A stretch of 64,000 bases of DNA. It comes from Methylobacterium hispanicum. GTDB lineage: Bacteria; Pseudomonadota; Alphaproteobacteria; Rhizobiales; Beijerinckiaceae. A model generated the notes under the pieces. That model made no database searches, was not told where the DNA came from, and worked only from the letters and a program-made list of their open reading frames with translations. A program made the translations under genes and the position numbers. Of this stretch, positions 32,357-41,424 are shown piece after piece. The stretch is taken from contig NZ_BPQO01000021.1 in NCBI RefSeq assembly GCF_022179285.1, forward strand, positions 1 through 64,000, read 5' to 3'. Position 1 is the stretch's first letter. Every line of letters starts with the position of its first letter.

Positions 32357-32608
32357 ATGAAGCTCGTCTATTTCGCCTGGGTGCGCGAGCGCGTCGGCCG
32401 CCCCGAGGAGCAGGTCGAGCCGCCGGCCGAGATCCGCACCGTCGCCGACCTCGTCGGCTGGCTGCGCGGGCGCGGCGAGGAATACGCCTACGCCTTCGAG
32501 AATCCCGGCGTGGTGCGCGCCGCGATCGACCGGGTCCACGCCAAGCCCGACGCGCCGATCGCGGGCGCCGCGGAGATCGCCTTCTTCCCGCCGATGACGG
32601 GCGGGTAG
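32357..32608 (+). CDS. moaD: Molybdopterin synthase sulfur carrier subunit
   Basis: The product is 83 residues with the ubiquitin-like fold and the essential C-terminal GG (PPMTGG). It accepts sulfur as a thiocarboxylate and donates it, together with MoaE, to form molybdopterin. GGAG lies before the ATG. The ATG is fixed by the family start MKLVYFAWVRERVG. The cofactor pathway is relevant to the NasA molybdoenzyme further right. moaE is not seen here. Confidence 0.93.
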   Translation: MKLVYFAWVRERVGRPEEQVEPPAEIRTVADLVGWLRGRGEEYAYAFENPGVVRAAIDRVHAKPDAPIAGAAEIAFFPPMTGG

Positions 32609-32911
32609 GCGCGCGGGCGGCATTCCGTCCCCGCTCGGGGCGTGCCGGGCCGAGGCACACCGACCGGCGATCCGGCGGATCCGCCGCGCCGCGACGCCTT
32701 CGATTCAGTCGCGGCCGGCCGCCGAAAAACCATGTTCGTCCACAATCTATCCTGCTGAAGAGCGGTATAACCGAAGGTTGTACTGTTGAAATCCGCGCAT
32801 ATCGTCCGTTGTTCCCGGACCAGGGCCGCGCGATGCGTGGCGATGGACTGTCGAGCGGCGGCCGTGACCCGCGCGGCCGTTCCACTGACCTTCAGCATCG
32901 ATGTGACCGCG

Positions 32912-34972
32912 ATGGCCGACCTCTACAGAACCGTTCCACCAACCGGGAACGCCGTCATCGACGGTGTCGTCGGCGGCGGAGCCTGGAAGACGGCGACGAT
33001 CACCTACAGCTTCGCCGCGGGCGACATGGACCGGAACGGGATCCAGGATTTCGACGAGGGCGACTGGAAGGCGTTCTACCGGGAGATCGTCGGCGACATC
33101 GCCTCGTTCGCCGGCGTCGGCTTCCAGGAGGTCGGCGGCACCGGCATGATCAACTTCCGCCTGGAACCGGGCCGCGGCGGCGAGGCCGGGGGGCCGGGGC
33201 CCGGCGTCGTCACCGTCGATTCGGTGGTGCGCATCGACCCCGACGTGGCCGGCTCGGCGGCCATCGTGCGCCTGGGCACCTACTCGCAGACGTGGTTCCA
33301 CGAGTTCGGGCACGCGCTCGGCCTGAAGCACACGCACGACACGGATGGCGGCACGCCGACGCTGCCCGGCGTGAGCGACCCGGGGTCCAAGGGGACCGGC
33401 AACCTCAACTCCCAGATCTACTCGGTGATGGGCTACACCTACCCGTTCTGGGGCGAGGACGACCCGTTCACCCCGCAGGCCGACCCGAACAAGGCCCTGA
33501 ACGCCCAGCCCGGCTCCTTCGGCGCGATCGACATCGCCGCGCTGCAGGCGATCTACGGCGCGCGCGCCTTCAGCACCGGCAACGACGTCTACACCTTCGG
33601 GGACGACGTGGACGCGAACCGCGGCTACACCACGATCTGGGACACCGGCGGCACCGACGAGATCCGCTACACCGGCACGCGCCGCGCCAAGATCGACCTG
33701 CGCGCCGCGACGCTACGGGCGGAGGTCGGCGGCGGCGGCCGGCTCTCGACCGGGCAGGACCTGACCGGCGGCTACACCATCGCCAACGGCGTCACGATCG
33801 AGAACGGGACGGGCGGGGGCAACGACGACATCCTGGTGGGGAACGACGCGCCCAACCACCTCGGCGGTCTCGGCGGGAACGACAGCCTGGATGGCGGGGA
33901 TGGCGACGACGTCCTCGACGGGGGCGCGGGCGACGATACCCTCGCGGGCGGCATGGGCGACGACCGGCTCGCCGGCGGCGACGGCAGCGACGTGGCCGTC
34001 TACGCGGGCGCCCGCTCGGCCTACGCGGTCACCCGGCTCGGCGACGGCAGCGTGCAGGTTGCCGATACCCGCGCGGGCGCTCCGGAGGGCCGCGACACGC
34101 TCGTCGGCGTCGAGGGCGTCCGCTTCGCCGACGGGACCTTCGCGCTCGACCAGATCGCCGTCGCGGCACCCGCTCCGTCCCCCGGTGGCGGTGGTGGCGG
34201 CACCGGCGGAAGTGGCGGCGGGACCTCGGCCGGCGGGGACCGCACCTTCCGGACGGACGACGCCGCGCAGGTCACCGCGGCGCTCGCCGACGCCGGCATC
34301 GACGCGGTGATCTATACGGGGGCGGGCACGCTTGCCCTGCCGGCCGGGATCGCCACGGCGGCGCTCGGCGGGGCGGCCGACGGCGGGCTCGTCGGCAACG
34401 CGGCGGACAACGTCCTCACGGGCAACGCCGGCAACAACCGGATCGCCGCCGGGGCGGGCGCCGACAGCGTCCGCGCGGGCGCGGGCGCCGACCTCGTCTA
34501 CGGCAACCAGGGCCGCGACCTGATCTACGGCAACCAGGGGCTCGACACGCTCTTCGGCGGCCAGGACGCGGACACCGTCTTCGGCGGCCAGGGCGACGAC
34601 CAGGTCTACGGCAACCTCGGCGACGACATCGTCTACGGCAACCTCGGCGACGACCGGCTGTTCGGCGGCCAGGGCGACGACATCCTCTACGGCGGCCAGG
34701 GCGACGACGTCCTCGCGGGCAACCTCGGCAGCGACATGCTGGTCGGCGGGCTCGGCGCGGACCGCTACGTCTTCGGGATCGATCCCGGCGGGCGCGACCT
34801 CGTCCTCGGCTTCGACCGGCAGGCCGGCGACCGGATCGTGCTCGGCGGCCAGAGCTACGCGGTCTCGGCGGGACGGGACGGCAGCGCGGTCCTCGCGCTG
34901 TCGGGCGGCGGCGGCATCGAGCTGTCCGGGGTCCGTCCCGACCAGGTGGATGCCGGGTTCTTCGCGACCTGA
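32912..34972 (+). CDS. RTX metalloprotease of the serralysin type
   Basis: The product is 686 residues from the ATG at 32912 (an in-frame start at 32786 is possible; no ribosome site decides). Zinc ligands are in HEFGHALGLKH (130-140) and a Met-turn is at YSVMGYT. The M10 C-terminal domain follows (TIWDTGGTDEIRYTG), then a first RTX block (GGDGDDVLDGGAGDD), a glycine linker, and a second, very regular block with GGQGDD and GNLGDD nonapeptides. No signal peptide is present, so secretion by a type I system is expected; none is encoded nearby. It probably degrades proteins outside the cell in a calcium-dependent way. The 300 bases upstream hold no other gene. Confidence 0.88.
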   Translation: MADLYRTVPPTGNAVIDGVVGGGAWKTATITYSFAAGDMDRNGIQDFDEGDWKAFYREIVGDIASFAGVGFQEVGGTGMINFRLEPGRGGEAGGPGPGVVTVDSVVRIDPDVAGSAAIVRLGTYSQTWFHEFGHALGLKHTHDTDGGTPTLPGVSDPGSKGTGNLNSQIYSVMGYTYPFWGEDDPFTPQADPNKALNAQPGSFGAIDIAALQAIYGARAFSTGNDVYTFGDDVDANRGYTTIWDTGGTDEIRYTGTRRAKIDLRAATLRAEVGGGGRLSTGQDLTGGYTIANGVTIENGTGGGNDDILVGNDAPNHLGGLGGNDSLDGGDGDDVLDGGAGDDTLAGGMGDDRLAGGDGSDVAVYAGARSAYAVTRLGDGSVQVADTRAGAPEGRDTLVGVEGVRFADGTFALDQIAVAAPAPSPGGGGGGTGGSGGGTSAGGDRTFRTDDAAQVTAALADAGIDAVIYTGAGTLALPAGIATAALGGAADGGLVGNAADNVLTGNAGNNRIAAGAGADSVRAGAGADLVYGNQGRDLIYGNQGLDTLFGGQDADTVFGGQGDDQVYGNLGDDIVYGNLGDDRLFGGQGDDILYGGQGDDVLAGNLGSDMLVGGLGADRYVFGIDPGGRDLVLGFDRQAGDRIVLGGQSYAVSAGRDGSAVLALSGGGGIELSGVRPDQVDAGFFAT

Positions 34973-34986
34973 GGCCCGCCGCTTCC

Positions 34987-36162
34987 TCAGGCCCGCCGCA
35001 GCGCGAGGCCCGCGACGGCCGCGGCCCCGAGCAGCGTGGCGGCGACCGGGGTCGCGCTGCCCTGGTGCCAGAGGCCGACCGCGACGGTGAAGACGGCGCC
35101 GAAGGCCATCTGGGTGAAGCCGTAGAGGCTGGAGGCCGCGCCCGCGGCGCGCGGATCGACGTTCATCAGCCCGGCCACCGCGTTCGGCCCGACGAGGCCG
35201 ACGCCGACCGCGTAGACGATGAGCGGGAGGATCAGGCCGACCACGCCGAGGAGCCCGGCCTGATCGATCGCCAGCAGCGTGCCGGCGCCCGCGAGGCAGA
35301 CGAGGTTGCCCGTGCGGGCCAGCCGCCGGATCGGCACGCGGCCCGCGAGGCGGTTGGCCGCCACCGCGCCCGCCACCATGCCGAAGACCACGATCAGGCA
35401 GTCGAGCCCGACCTCGCCGGACGAGCGGCCGAGCCGATCGACCAGCAGGAAGGGCGCGACCGCCAGGAAGGCGTAGAGGCTGGTGCCCGCGCAGGCGCCC
35501 GCCACCAGATAGGCCCGGAAGACCGGGATGCGCAGGAGCCGCAGGTAGGCGGCGGCCATCGCGCTCGGGCCCGGCAGCGCCACCGGGTGCCGGTTCGTCT
35601 CCGGCAGGGTGACGACCACGAGCGTGCCGAGCACCCCGACCAGCAGGGCCAGCACCCCGAACACCGCCCGCCAGCCGAGCCAGGTATCGACGAGGCCGCC
35701 GAGCGCCGGGGCGAGCGCGGGCGTCAGCGTCATCGCCATGGTGAGCAGCGCCATCCGGCGCGCCGCGTCGGTGCTGCCCGAGACGTCGCGCACCATGGCG
35801 CGGCCGATCACGAGCGTGCTGCAGGCGCCGAGCGCCTGGAGGATGCGGGCCACGACCAGGACGGTGATGTTCGGGGCCGGGATCGCGAGGAGCAACCCGG
35901 CGAGGTAGAGGCCGAGCCCCGCGATCAGCACCGGGCGGCGCCCGTAGCGGTCCGAGAGCGGCCCGTAGACGAGCTGGCCGCCGGCCAGACCCACGAGGAA
36001 GAGCGTGATGGTGAGCTGGGCCGCGGCCGGGCTGGTGCCGAGTTCGGCCGCCGCGTCCGCCAGGGCCGGCACGAAGATGTGCAGCGCGAGCGTCCCCGTC
36101 ATGGTGACGGCGACGAGGAGCGGGAAGGAGGCCCGCCGCCCCGGCCCGGCGGACTCGCTCAC
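34987..36162 (-). CDS. Bcr/CflA-type drug-resistance MFS transporter
   Basis: The product is 391 residues with about 12 membrane segments. The GTG at 36162 is chosen since it gives the family N-terminus before the first segment (FPLLVAVTMTGTLALHIFVP); the upstream frame is proline/arginine-rich. The MFS loop motif GPLSDRYGRRPVL and the antiporter-type motif C region (LTPALAPALGGLVDTWLGWR) are clear. It likely exports drugs or metabolites with proton exchange. It ends 14 bases from the RTX gene's stop, tail to tail, and lies downstream of cmk where rpsA usually stands. Confidence 0.88.
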   Translation of the reverse strand: MSESAGPGRRASFPLLVAVTMTGTLALHIFVPALADAAAELGTSPAAAQLTITLFLVGLAGGQLVYGPLSDRYGRRPVLIAGLGLYLAGLLLAIPAPNITVLVVARILQALGACSTLVIGRAMVRDVSGSTDAARRMALLTMAMTLTPALAPALGGLVDTWLGWRAVFGVLALLVGVLGTLVVVTLPETNRHPVALPGPSAMAAAYLRLLRIPVFRAYLVAGACAGTSLYAFLAVAPFLLVDRLGRSSGEVGLDCLIVVFGMVAGAVAANRLAGRVPIRRLARTGNLVCLAGAGTLLAIDQAGLLGVVGLILPLIVYAVGVGLVGPNAVAGLMNVDPRAAGAASSLYGFTQMAFGAVFTVAVGLWHQGSATPVAATLLGAAAVAGLALRRA

Positions 36163-36217
36163 GGCGCCGCCCCGCCGCCGCGCGGGAGAGGGTGGCGCGG
36201 GAGGTCGCGGCCGGGGC

Positions 36218-36850
36218 TCACTGCGTGCGGGCGCGATCCACCACGGCGCGGGCCGCGGCGAAGGCCTCATCGGCGTCGAGTTCGGTCGTGTCGAGCAGCA
36301 CCGCGTCGGCCGCGGCCCGGAGCGGTGCGGCGCTGCGCGAGGCGTCGCGGGCGTCGCGGGCCTGGATGTCGGCGAGGATCGCCGCGAGCGAGACCGCCTC
36401 GCCGCGGCCCTCCAGCTCGCGGTGGCGGCGGCGGGCGCGCTCCTCGGCGCTCGCCGTGATGAAGAGCTTCACCCGCGCGTCCGGGCAGATCACCGTGCCG
36501 ATGTCGCGCCCGTCGAGCACCGCGCCGTCCGGCGTGCCGGCGAAGCGCTGCTGCCAGGCAAGCAGCGCGGCGCGCACCGCCGGGATGCCGGAGACGCGCG
36601 AGGCCGCCTCCCCCATCGCGCGCTCGCGCAGGCGTGGGTCGGCGAGGCGGTCGGCGATGAGGCAGGCCGCCGCGCGCGCCGCGGCCGCCTCGTCGTCGAG
36701 GGACGCGCCCGCATCGATCAGGGTGAGCGCCACCGCGCGGTAGAGCAGCCCCGTGTCGAGATGCGGCAGGCCGTAATGGGCGGCCAGCCGCCGGGCGAGC
36801 GTGCCCTTGCCGGAGGCCGCCGGGCCGTCGATCGCGATCACCATCGGCAT
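36218..36850 (-). CDS. cmk: Cytidylate kinase
   Basis: The product is 210 residues. The P-loop GPAASGKGT, the substrate motif LDTGLLYRAVAL, VLDGRDIGTVICPDA and the lid region (RARRRHREL) are intact. It phosphorylates CMP and dCMP. It starts 4 bases after aroA and is co-transcribed with it. In most Rhizobiales rpsA follows; here a transporter gene follows. Confidence 0.96.
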   Translation of the reverse strand: MPMVIAIDGPAASGKGTLARRLAAHYGLPHLDTGLLYRAVALTLIDAGASLDDEAAAARAAACLIADRLADPRLRERAMGEAASRVSGIPAVRAALLAWQQRFAGTPDGAVLDGRDIGTVICPDARVKLFITASAEERARRRHRELEGRGEAVSLAAILADIQARDARDASRSAAPLRAAADAVLLDTTELDADEAFAAARAVVDRARTQ

Positions 36851-36854
36851 CGGG

Positions 36855-38204
36855 CTACTCCGCGATCCCGCCGCCGAGCGCCCGCATCGTCGGCAGGAAG
36901 CTCGGGAAGCTCGTGGCGATCATCGCGCCGTCATCGACGGTGACGGGCTCGCGCGTGGCCAGACCCATGACGAGGAACGCCATGGCGATGCGGTGGTCGA
37001 GATGGGTGGCGACCGTGCCGCCGCCCCGGGGCGCCGTGCCGTCGCCGTGCACCACGAGGTCGTCGCCCTCGACCACGTGGGCGACGCCGTTGGCCTTGAG
37101 GCCGGCCGCGACCGCGGCGAGGCGGTCCGATTCCTTCACCCGCAGCTCGTGCAGCCCGTTCATCCGGGTCGTGCCCTCCGCGAAGGCGGCGGCGACGGCG
37201 AGCACCGGGTACTCGTCGATCATCGCGGGCGCGCGCTCGGCCGGCACCGCGACGCCCCTCAGGCGGCTCGCCCGCACCCGCAGGTCGGCGACCGTCTCGC
37301 CGCCCTCCTCGCGCTCGCGCAGGCGCTCGATGTCGGCGCCCATCTCGAGGAGCGTGGTGATCAGCCCCGTGCGCAGCGGGTTCATCATCACGCCCTGGAT
37401 CGTCACCTCGGAGCCCGGCACGATCAGCGCCGCCACCAGCGGGAAGGCCGCCGAGGAGGGGTCGGCCGGCACCACCACGTCGGTGCCGCGCAAGGTGGGC
37501 TGGCCGGTGAGCGCGATGCGCCGCCCGTGGCCGCCGGGACCGTGGGCCTCGACCGCGACCTCGGCGCCGAACAGGCGCAGCATCCGCTCGGTGTGGTCGC
37601 GGGTGGCCGCCGCCTCGATCACCGTCGTGGTGCCGGGCGCGTTGAGGCCGGCGAGCAGCACGGCCGACTTGATCTGCGCGGAGGCGGCGGGCGTCTCGTA
37701 GGTGATCGGGATCGCCTCGCGGGGCCCGCGCAGGGTCAGGGGCACGCGCCCGCCCTCGGCCTCGGCGACAACCTCGGTGCCCATCCTGACCAGCGGGTCG
37801 AGGATGCGGCGCATCGGCCGGCTGCGCAGCGAGGCGTCGCCGTCGAAGGTCGCGGTGACCGGCTGGCCGCCGACCACGCCCATCATCAGGCGCGAGCCCG
37901 TGCCGGCATTGCCGAAGTCGAGCGTCCGGGCCGGGTCGCTCAGCCCGCCGATCCCGACGCCGCGCACCAGCCAGCGCCCCTCGCCGAGCCGCTCGACGCC
38001 CGCGCCCAGCGCCTCCGCAGCGGCGGCCGTGCGCAGCACGTCGTCGCCCTCCAGGAGGCCCTCGACCCGGGTCTCGCCGATGGAGAGGAGGCCGAGGATC
38101 ATCGCGCGGTGCGAGATCGACTTGTCGCCCGGCGGCCGGAGCGAGCCGCGCAGCGGCGCCCCCGGCGAGGCGGTGAGGGGCTGGGGTTCGAGATCGTGCG
38201 ACAC
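36855..38204 (-). CDS. aroA: 3-phosphoshikimate 1-carboxyvinyltransferase (EPSP synthase)
   Basis: The product is 449 residues. Both signatures are visible: LDFGNAGTGSRLMMGVVGG near the N-terminus and RVKESDRLAAVAAGLKANG near the C-terminus. The GNAGT motif and flanking glycines look like the class II-type variation common in alphaproteobacteria (LAGLNAPGTTTVIE). It makes EPSP in the shikimate pathway. The 320-base gap to the divergent TIGR02300 gene must contain both promoters; I see no clear motif there. Confidence 0.96.
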   Translation of the reverse strand: MSHDLEPQPLTASPGAPLRGSLRPPGDKSISHRAMILGLLSIGETRVEGLLEGDDVLRTAAAAEALGAGVERLGEGRWLVRGVGIGGLSDPARTLDFGNAGTGSRLMMGVVGGQPVTATFDGDASLRSRPMRRILDPLVRMGTEVVAEAEGGRVPLTLRGPREAIPITYETPAASAQIKSAVLLAGLNAPGTTTVIEAAATRDHTERMLRLFGAEVAVEAHGPGGHGRRIALTGQPTLRGTDVVVPADPSSAAFPLVAALIVPGSEVTIQGVMMNPLRTGLITTLLEMGADIERLREREEGGETVADLRVRASRLRGVAVPAERAPAMIDEYPVLAVAAAFAEGTTRMNGLHELRVKESDRLAAVAAGLKANGVAHVVEGDDLVVHGDGTAPRGGGTVATHLDHRIAMAFLVMGLATREPVTVDDGAMIATSFPSFLPTMRALGGGIAE

Positions 38205-38525
38205 GGGATTCGGGTCCGGAAGGCGGCGGGCCGACGAGCGCCCACGGGGATGGCGGGCCGGTTAGCACCAATGGGCCCCGGCGTCATCCTGAGCCGCCGG
38301 CCGTCGCCTCCGGATATCCCTCCGGCCATCCCTCCTGGCATCCTGCCCTGCCGCCATCCGGGGCCGACGGCGCGCTCCGCCGAGATCGTCGCGCGGTCGT
38401 CCGGCGACCTGGAAGCCGCTGAGCTTCGGGCGGAATTCGGCCCGCGCCGCGCACCATTTGACAGCCGTCCACGCCGCGACTAACGGGGCCCCTCCCCTGA
38501 CAGCACCCTGACGAGGTTTTCGCCC

Positions 38526-38909
38526 GTGGCCAGACCGGAACTCGGCTTGAAGCGCCAATGCATGAACTGCGGCGCGAAATTCTACGATCTCGCCCGCGAC
38601 CCGGCGGTCTGCCCGAAATGCGGCTCGGTCTACCAGGCGACGACGGCGAGCCGCGTGGCCGCCCCGGCCCTGTCGCGCAGCACGGCCACCGACGACGAGG
38701 ACGAGACGGACGAGAAGGGCCCGGAGATGGTCTCCCTCGATGAGGTCGAGGCCGCCGAGGACGACGCGGATACCACGAGCGACGACGAGTCCGGCGACGA
38801 CGCGGCCGGCGACGACGATGCCGACACCTTCCTGGAGGAGGAGGATTCGGGCGACGACGACGTCTCCGACCTGATCGACGGCGATATCGAGAACGACGAG
38901 GAGAGCTGA
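38526..38909 (+). CDS. TIGR02300 family zinc-ribbon acidic protein
   Basis: The product is 127 residues from a GTG at 38526. Residues 1-35 carry a zinc ribbon (C12, C15, C29, C32) around the family motif GAKFYDL. The rest is extremely acidic (runs of D and E) and probably disordered. The family is conserved in Rhizobiales next to aroA and tRNA-Ala; its role is unknown. Confidence 0.92.
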   Translation: MARPELGLKRQCMNCGAKFYDLARDPAVCPKCGSVYQATTASRVAAPALSRSTATDDEDETDEKGPEMVSLDEVEAAEDDADTTSDDESGDDAAGDDDADTFLEEEDSGDDDVSDLIDGDIENDEES

Positions 38910-39083
38910 CCTCGGCCGCCCGAGCCGCGGGCGGCGCCGACCCGAAAATGATCGGTCGGTGCGAAAAAGGGGTTGAGCGCGGACCGTCCTCCGCTTATAG
39001 AACCGGCCTCGCCGACGTCCTGGGCACACCCGGTGCACCGGCGAGACGCCATCCGGAACCAGATCCGGATGGATGATGACAGT

Positions 39084-39159
39084 GGGGCCTTAGCTCAGCT
39101 GGGAGAGCGCTTCCATGGCATGGAAGAGGTCATCGGTTCGATCCCGTTAGGCTCCACCA
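39084..39159 (+). tRNA. tRNA-Ala (anticodon GGC)
   Basis: A complete 76-base cloverleaf with encoded CCA. The acceptor stem GGGGCCT/AGGCTCC includes the G3-T70 pair that is the alanine identity element. The anticodon loop ATGGCAT gives GGC for GCC/GCU codons. The T stem has one T-T mismatch (positions 50 and 64), otherwise all stems pair. Confidence 0.97.
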
Positions 39160-39303
39160 TCACCCTCCCCGGCTCGTTTGCGGGGACCGCGTCGTCGGAG
39201 CGACTGACGCCTCGCCATCACAGATCTTTGGCCGGACCGGGATCCCCACCGTGGGTGCCGTGACCGCGCTCGCCGTGCGGCGGGGGCTCGCCCCCGCTCC
39301 GGT

Positions 39304-39540
39304 TCACCCCACGAGGGTGCTCGCCAGCGAGAGGGCGCAGGTCGCCACCACGCGCCGCCTTGCATCGCGGATGCTCACCGAGAGGTGGAGCGGATCGTGG
39401 CGGAACGCCTCGTCGCGCGCGATGTCGGCCAGCAGGCGCCTGCCCTGGTCCTGGGCCGAGGCGGTGTCCGGCCACTCGCTGCCCTCCTCGTCCCGGTGCG
39501 AGAGTTCGTGGTCGTGGATGTCGAAGAAGAAGTGCGGCAT
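39304..39540 (-). CDS. DUF6894-like small protein
   Basis: The product is 78 residues from the ATG at 39540, which gives the family-like start MPHFFFDIHDHELSHRDEEG, followed by ASAQDQGRRLLADIARDE and a strand pair (LSVSIRDARRRVV). This matches the DUF6894-type small proteins abundant in Methylobacterium. No ribosome site is clear, and an upstream start at 39636 exists but adds proline/arginine-rich sequence. Function is unknown. Confidence 0.65.
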   Translation of the reverse strand: MPHFFFDIHDHELSHRDEEGSEWPDTASAQDQGRRLLADIARDEAFRHDPLHLSVSIRDARRRVVATCALSLASTLVG

Positions 39541-39814
39541 CTCGGGGACGTGAGGTGAGGTGTCGGTCGTCGCGCCGGTCGGCGCCTGTGTGGGTCGCGC
39601 GGGGCGCGGCAGCCGACGACGGGGGCGGGCGCCCATGTTGTAGGCCGTGCCGGAGGCAGGACATACAAGTAACTTGTCTGCGAGTTTTCGGCGTTTCAGG
39701 GTGTCGGCGACGAAATCGCCGCGTGGCCCGCATGGGCGACGCGGCCTGCCTGGTGTAGAAACGCCGGACGACTGATTTTCGGGCCTCTCGGGGCGCTCTC
39801 GATCGGGGGCTGAC

Positions 39815-40276
39815 CTGCGCCTGTCGCTCTACACGGACTTCTCCCTGCGGCTGCTGCTGTATCTCGGCACGGTGCGGGCGGACGGCTGGGCCACGACACC
39901 GGACATCGCCCGGACCTTCGGCATCTCGGCGCACCATCTGCACAAGGCCGTCCAGGGGCTGGTGCGGGCGGGCTTCGTCGTGGCCAAGCAGGGCCGGGCC
40001 GGCGGGGTGCGCCTCGCGCGCGATCCGGCCGCGATCCGGCTCGGCGCGGTGGTGGCCGAGCTGGAGGGCACCGGCTGCCTGATCGATTGCGGGCGGGGCC
40101 CCTGCCCGCTCGCCGAGGGTTGCCTGATCAAGCACGCGCTCGACGCCGCCGAGCGCGGCTTCATCCGGGAACTCGACCGCTTCACCCTGGCCGACGTGAT
40201 GGACCACCGGACCGGCGCGGTCCTGGGCGGGCTGATCGCGGCCGACCGGGCGCGGCAGGAGGCGTCCTCGGCCTGA
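39815..40276 (+). CDS. Rrf2/NsrR-like Fe-S transcription regulator with apparent CTG start
   Basis: The product is 153 residues if read from a CTG at 39815. That start gives the normal Rrf2 N-terminus LRLSLYTDFSLRLLLYLG; the first ordinary start (GTG at 39872) would remove the first helix of the winged-helix domain. The frame is closed by a stop at 39773 and has no ATG, GTG or TTG before 39872. A GGGGG purine run lies 6 to 10 bases before the CTG. The HTH (TTPDIARTFGISAHHLHKAV) and wing (KQGRAGGVRLA) are intact, and four cysteines (GCLIDCGRGPCPLAEGC) fit an NsrR-like iron-sulfur cluster for nitric oxide sensing. Confidence 0.75.
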   Translation: MRLSLYTDFSLRLLLYLGTVRADGWATTPDIARTFGISAHHLHKAVQGLVRAGFVVAKQGRAGGVRLARDPAAIRLGAVVAELEGTGCLIDCGRGPCPLAEGCLIKHALDAAERGFIRELDRFTLADVMDHRTGAVLGGLIAADRARQEASSA

Positions 40277-40361
40277 GGCGCCGGCCCGGATCCGTGCGCG
40301 GCCGTAACGAATCCCCCGCGCCGTCGTTGACCGAGGGGAACGCCCTCCCGCGGAGGTCCGC

Positions 40362-40640
40362 ATGCCCGTGCTCGCCCGCGCCGTCCTGGTCGCCGCCCTG
40401 ATCGCCCTTCCGCCGGCCGGGACCGCGGCGGCCGGGCTCGAGCGCGGCAGCCCGTTCTACCGGGCCGCCCCCTACGTGCCGCCCTCCGCGGCCACCTTCA
40501 GCGCGCCCGCCGCGGCGGAGCGGGTCCGCCCCGTCCACCTCCGCGAGGCGCAGCCCGCGCCGCGCGGCGACCGTCTGCCGAACCAGCGGACCGGGCCGAT
40601 GCACGACCGCGCGGTGCGCGACATCTGCATCGGCTGCTGA
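40362..40640 (+). CDS. Small secreted protein, unknown
   Basis: The product is 92 residues with a signal peptide (MPVLARAVLVAALIALPPAG, cut near AAA) and a proline/alanine/arginine-rich mature part ending in CIGC. A GGAGG site precedes the ATG. The C-terminal cysteine pair could form a disulfide or bind metal. The family is not recognised. Confidence 0.55.
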   Translation: MPVLARAVLVAALIALPPAGTAAAGLERGSPFYRAAPYVPPSAATFSAPAAAERVRPVHLREAQPAPRGDRLPNQRTGPMHDRAVRDICIGC

Positions 40641-40733
40641 CCTCCGGCGCGGTCCGCGCCGATGGACGATCCGGCGGGCGCCCGCTATGGCGGTCGGCGA
40701 TCCCCGGGATCCGTCCCGTCCGGCCCTCGTCCG

Positions 40734-41351
40734 ATGCGCCTCCCGCCAACCCTGCCGGCGACTGTCCTGGCCTGCCTCGCGGTGCTCATGCCTCTCTCTC
40801 CCGCCAGGGCCGACCCCGCCGAGGCCGTGGACCGGGCGGACGCGGCGGGGCTCGCCGCCGCGCTCCGGGCCCGCATCCTGGCGGCGCCGAGCGCGACCGC
40901 GGTGCTGGAGGCGTGGTGCGCCGAGCGCGGCCTCGCGCCGGAGCCGCGCCTCGTCGCCCAGCGCCTGCCCGCGCCCGAGAAGCCGCCGAGCGCGGAGCAG
41001 CGCCGCCGCCTCGGCGTCGGCCCGGACGAGCCCGTGCGCTACCGCCGGGTGCGCCTCGCCTGCGGCGCGCATGTCCTCTCGGAGGCCGACAACTGGTACG
41101 TGCCGTCCCGCCTCACGCCCGAGATGAACCGCGCCCTCGACGAGACCGACGCGCCCTTCGGCCGGGTCGTGCGGCCGCTCGCGCCCGTCCGGCGCAACAT
41201 CGGGCTGCGCCTCCTCGAGCACGCCGCCCGGCCGGGCCGCGACACGCCGCTCTTCGCCGTGGACGCGGTGCTCGCGAGCGCTGCGGGCCAGCCCGTCTGC
41301 GAGGTGGCGGAGACCTACCTCGGCGCGGTACTGGGACCGGGGGCCCTCTGA
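40734..41351 (+). CDS. Secreted UbiC (chorismate lyase)-like protein
   Basis: The product is 205 residues from the ATG at 40734, which opens a signal peptide (LPATVLACLAVLMPLSPARA). The second half resembles the chorismate pyruvate-lyase fold: VRYRRVRLACGAHVLSEADN followed by WYVPSRLTPEMNRAL and FGRVVRPL. Whether the chorismate-binding residues are complete cannot be decided by eye. A cytoplasmic substrate makes a secreted lyase unlikely, so it may have another function. An in-frame ATG at 40662 would disrupt the signal peptide. Confidence 0.6.
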   Translation: MRLPPTLPATVLACLAVLMPLSPARADPAEAVDRADAAGLAAALRARILAAPSATAVLEAWCAERGLAPEPRLVAQRLPAPEKPPSAEQRRRLGVGPDEPVRYRRVRLACGAHVLSEADNWYVPSRLTPEMNRALDETDAPFGRVVRPLAPVRRNIGLRLLEHAARPGRDTPLFAVDAVLASAAGQPVCEVAETYLGAVLGPGAL

Positions 41352-41424
41352 GGCCTGGCATCTGATCGGGTGCTAGGCTAATAATCCCCATCCGGCCGTG
41401 CCGTGCTGGATTCGGGAGAGGTCC

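Noticed and set aside
29631..32885. Very long leftward open frame opposite uvrC, pgsA and moaD
   Set aside because: Composition (R, H, A, G runs) is that of an antisense frame in GC-rich DNA; the plus-strand genes have complete family motifs.
34498..34740. Non-coding tandem DNA repeat
   Set aside because: The periodicity is the nonapeptide repeat of the RTX protein in its reading frame.
32809..36459. Long rightward open frame across the RTX gene and the transporter
   Set aside because: Arginine-rich frame without domains; real genes occupy another frame and the opposite strand.
39872..40276. Truncated Rrf2 regulator as a pseudogene
   Set aside because: The missing helix is encoded in frame directly upstream, so a non-standard start explains the data better than decay.
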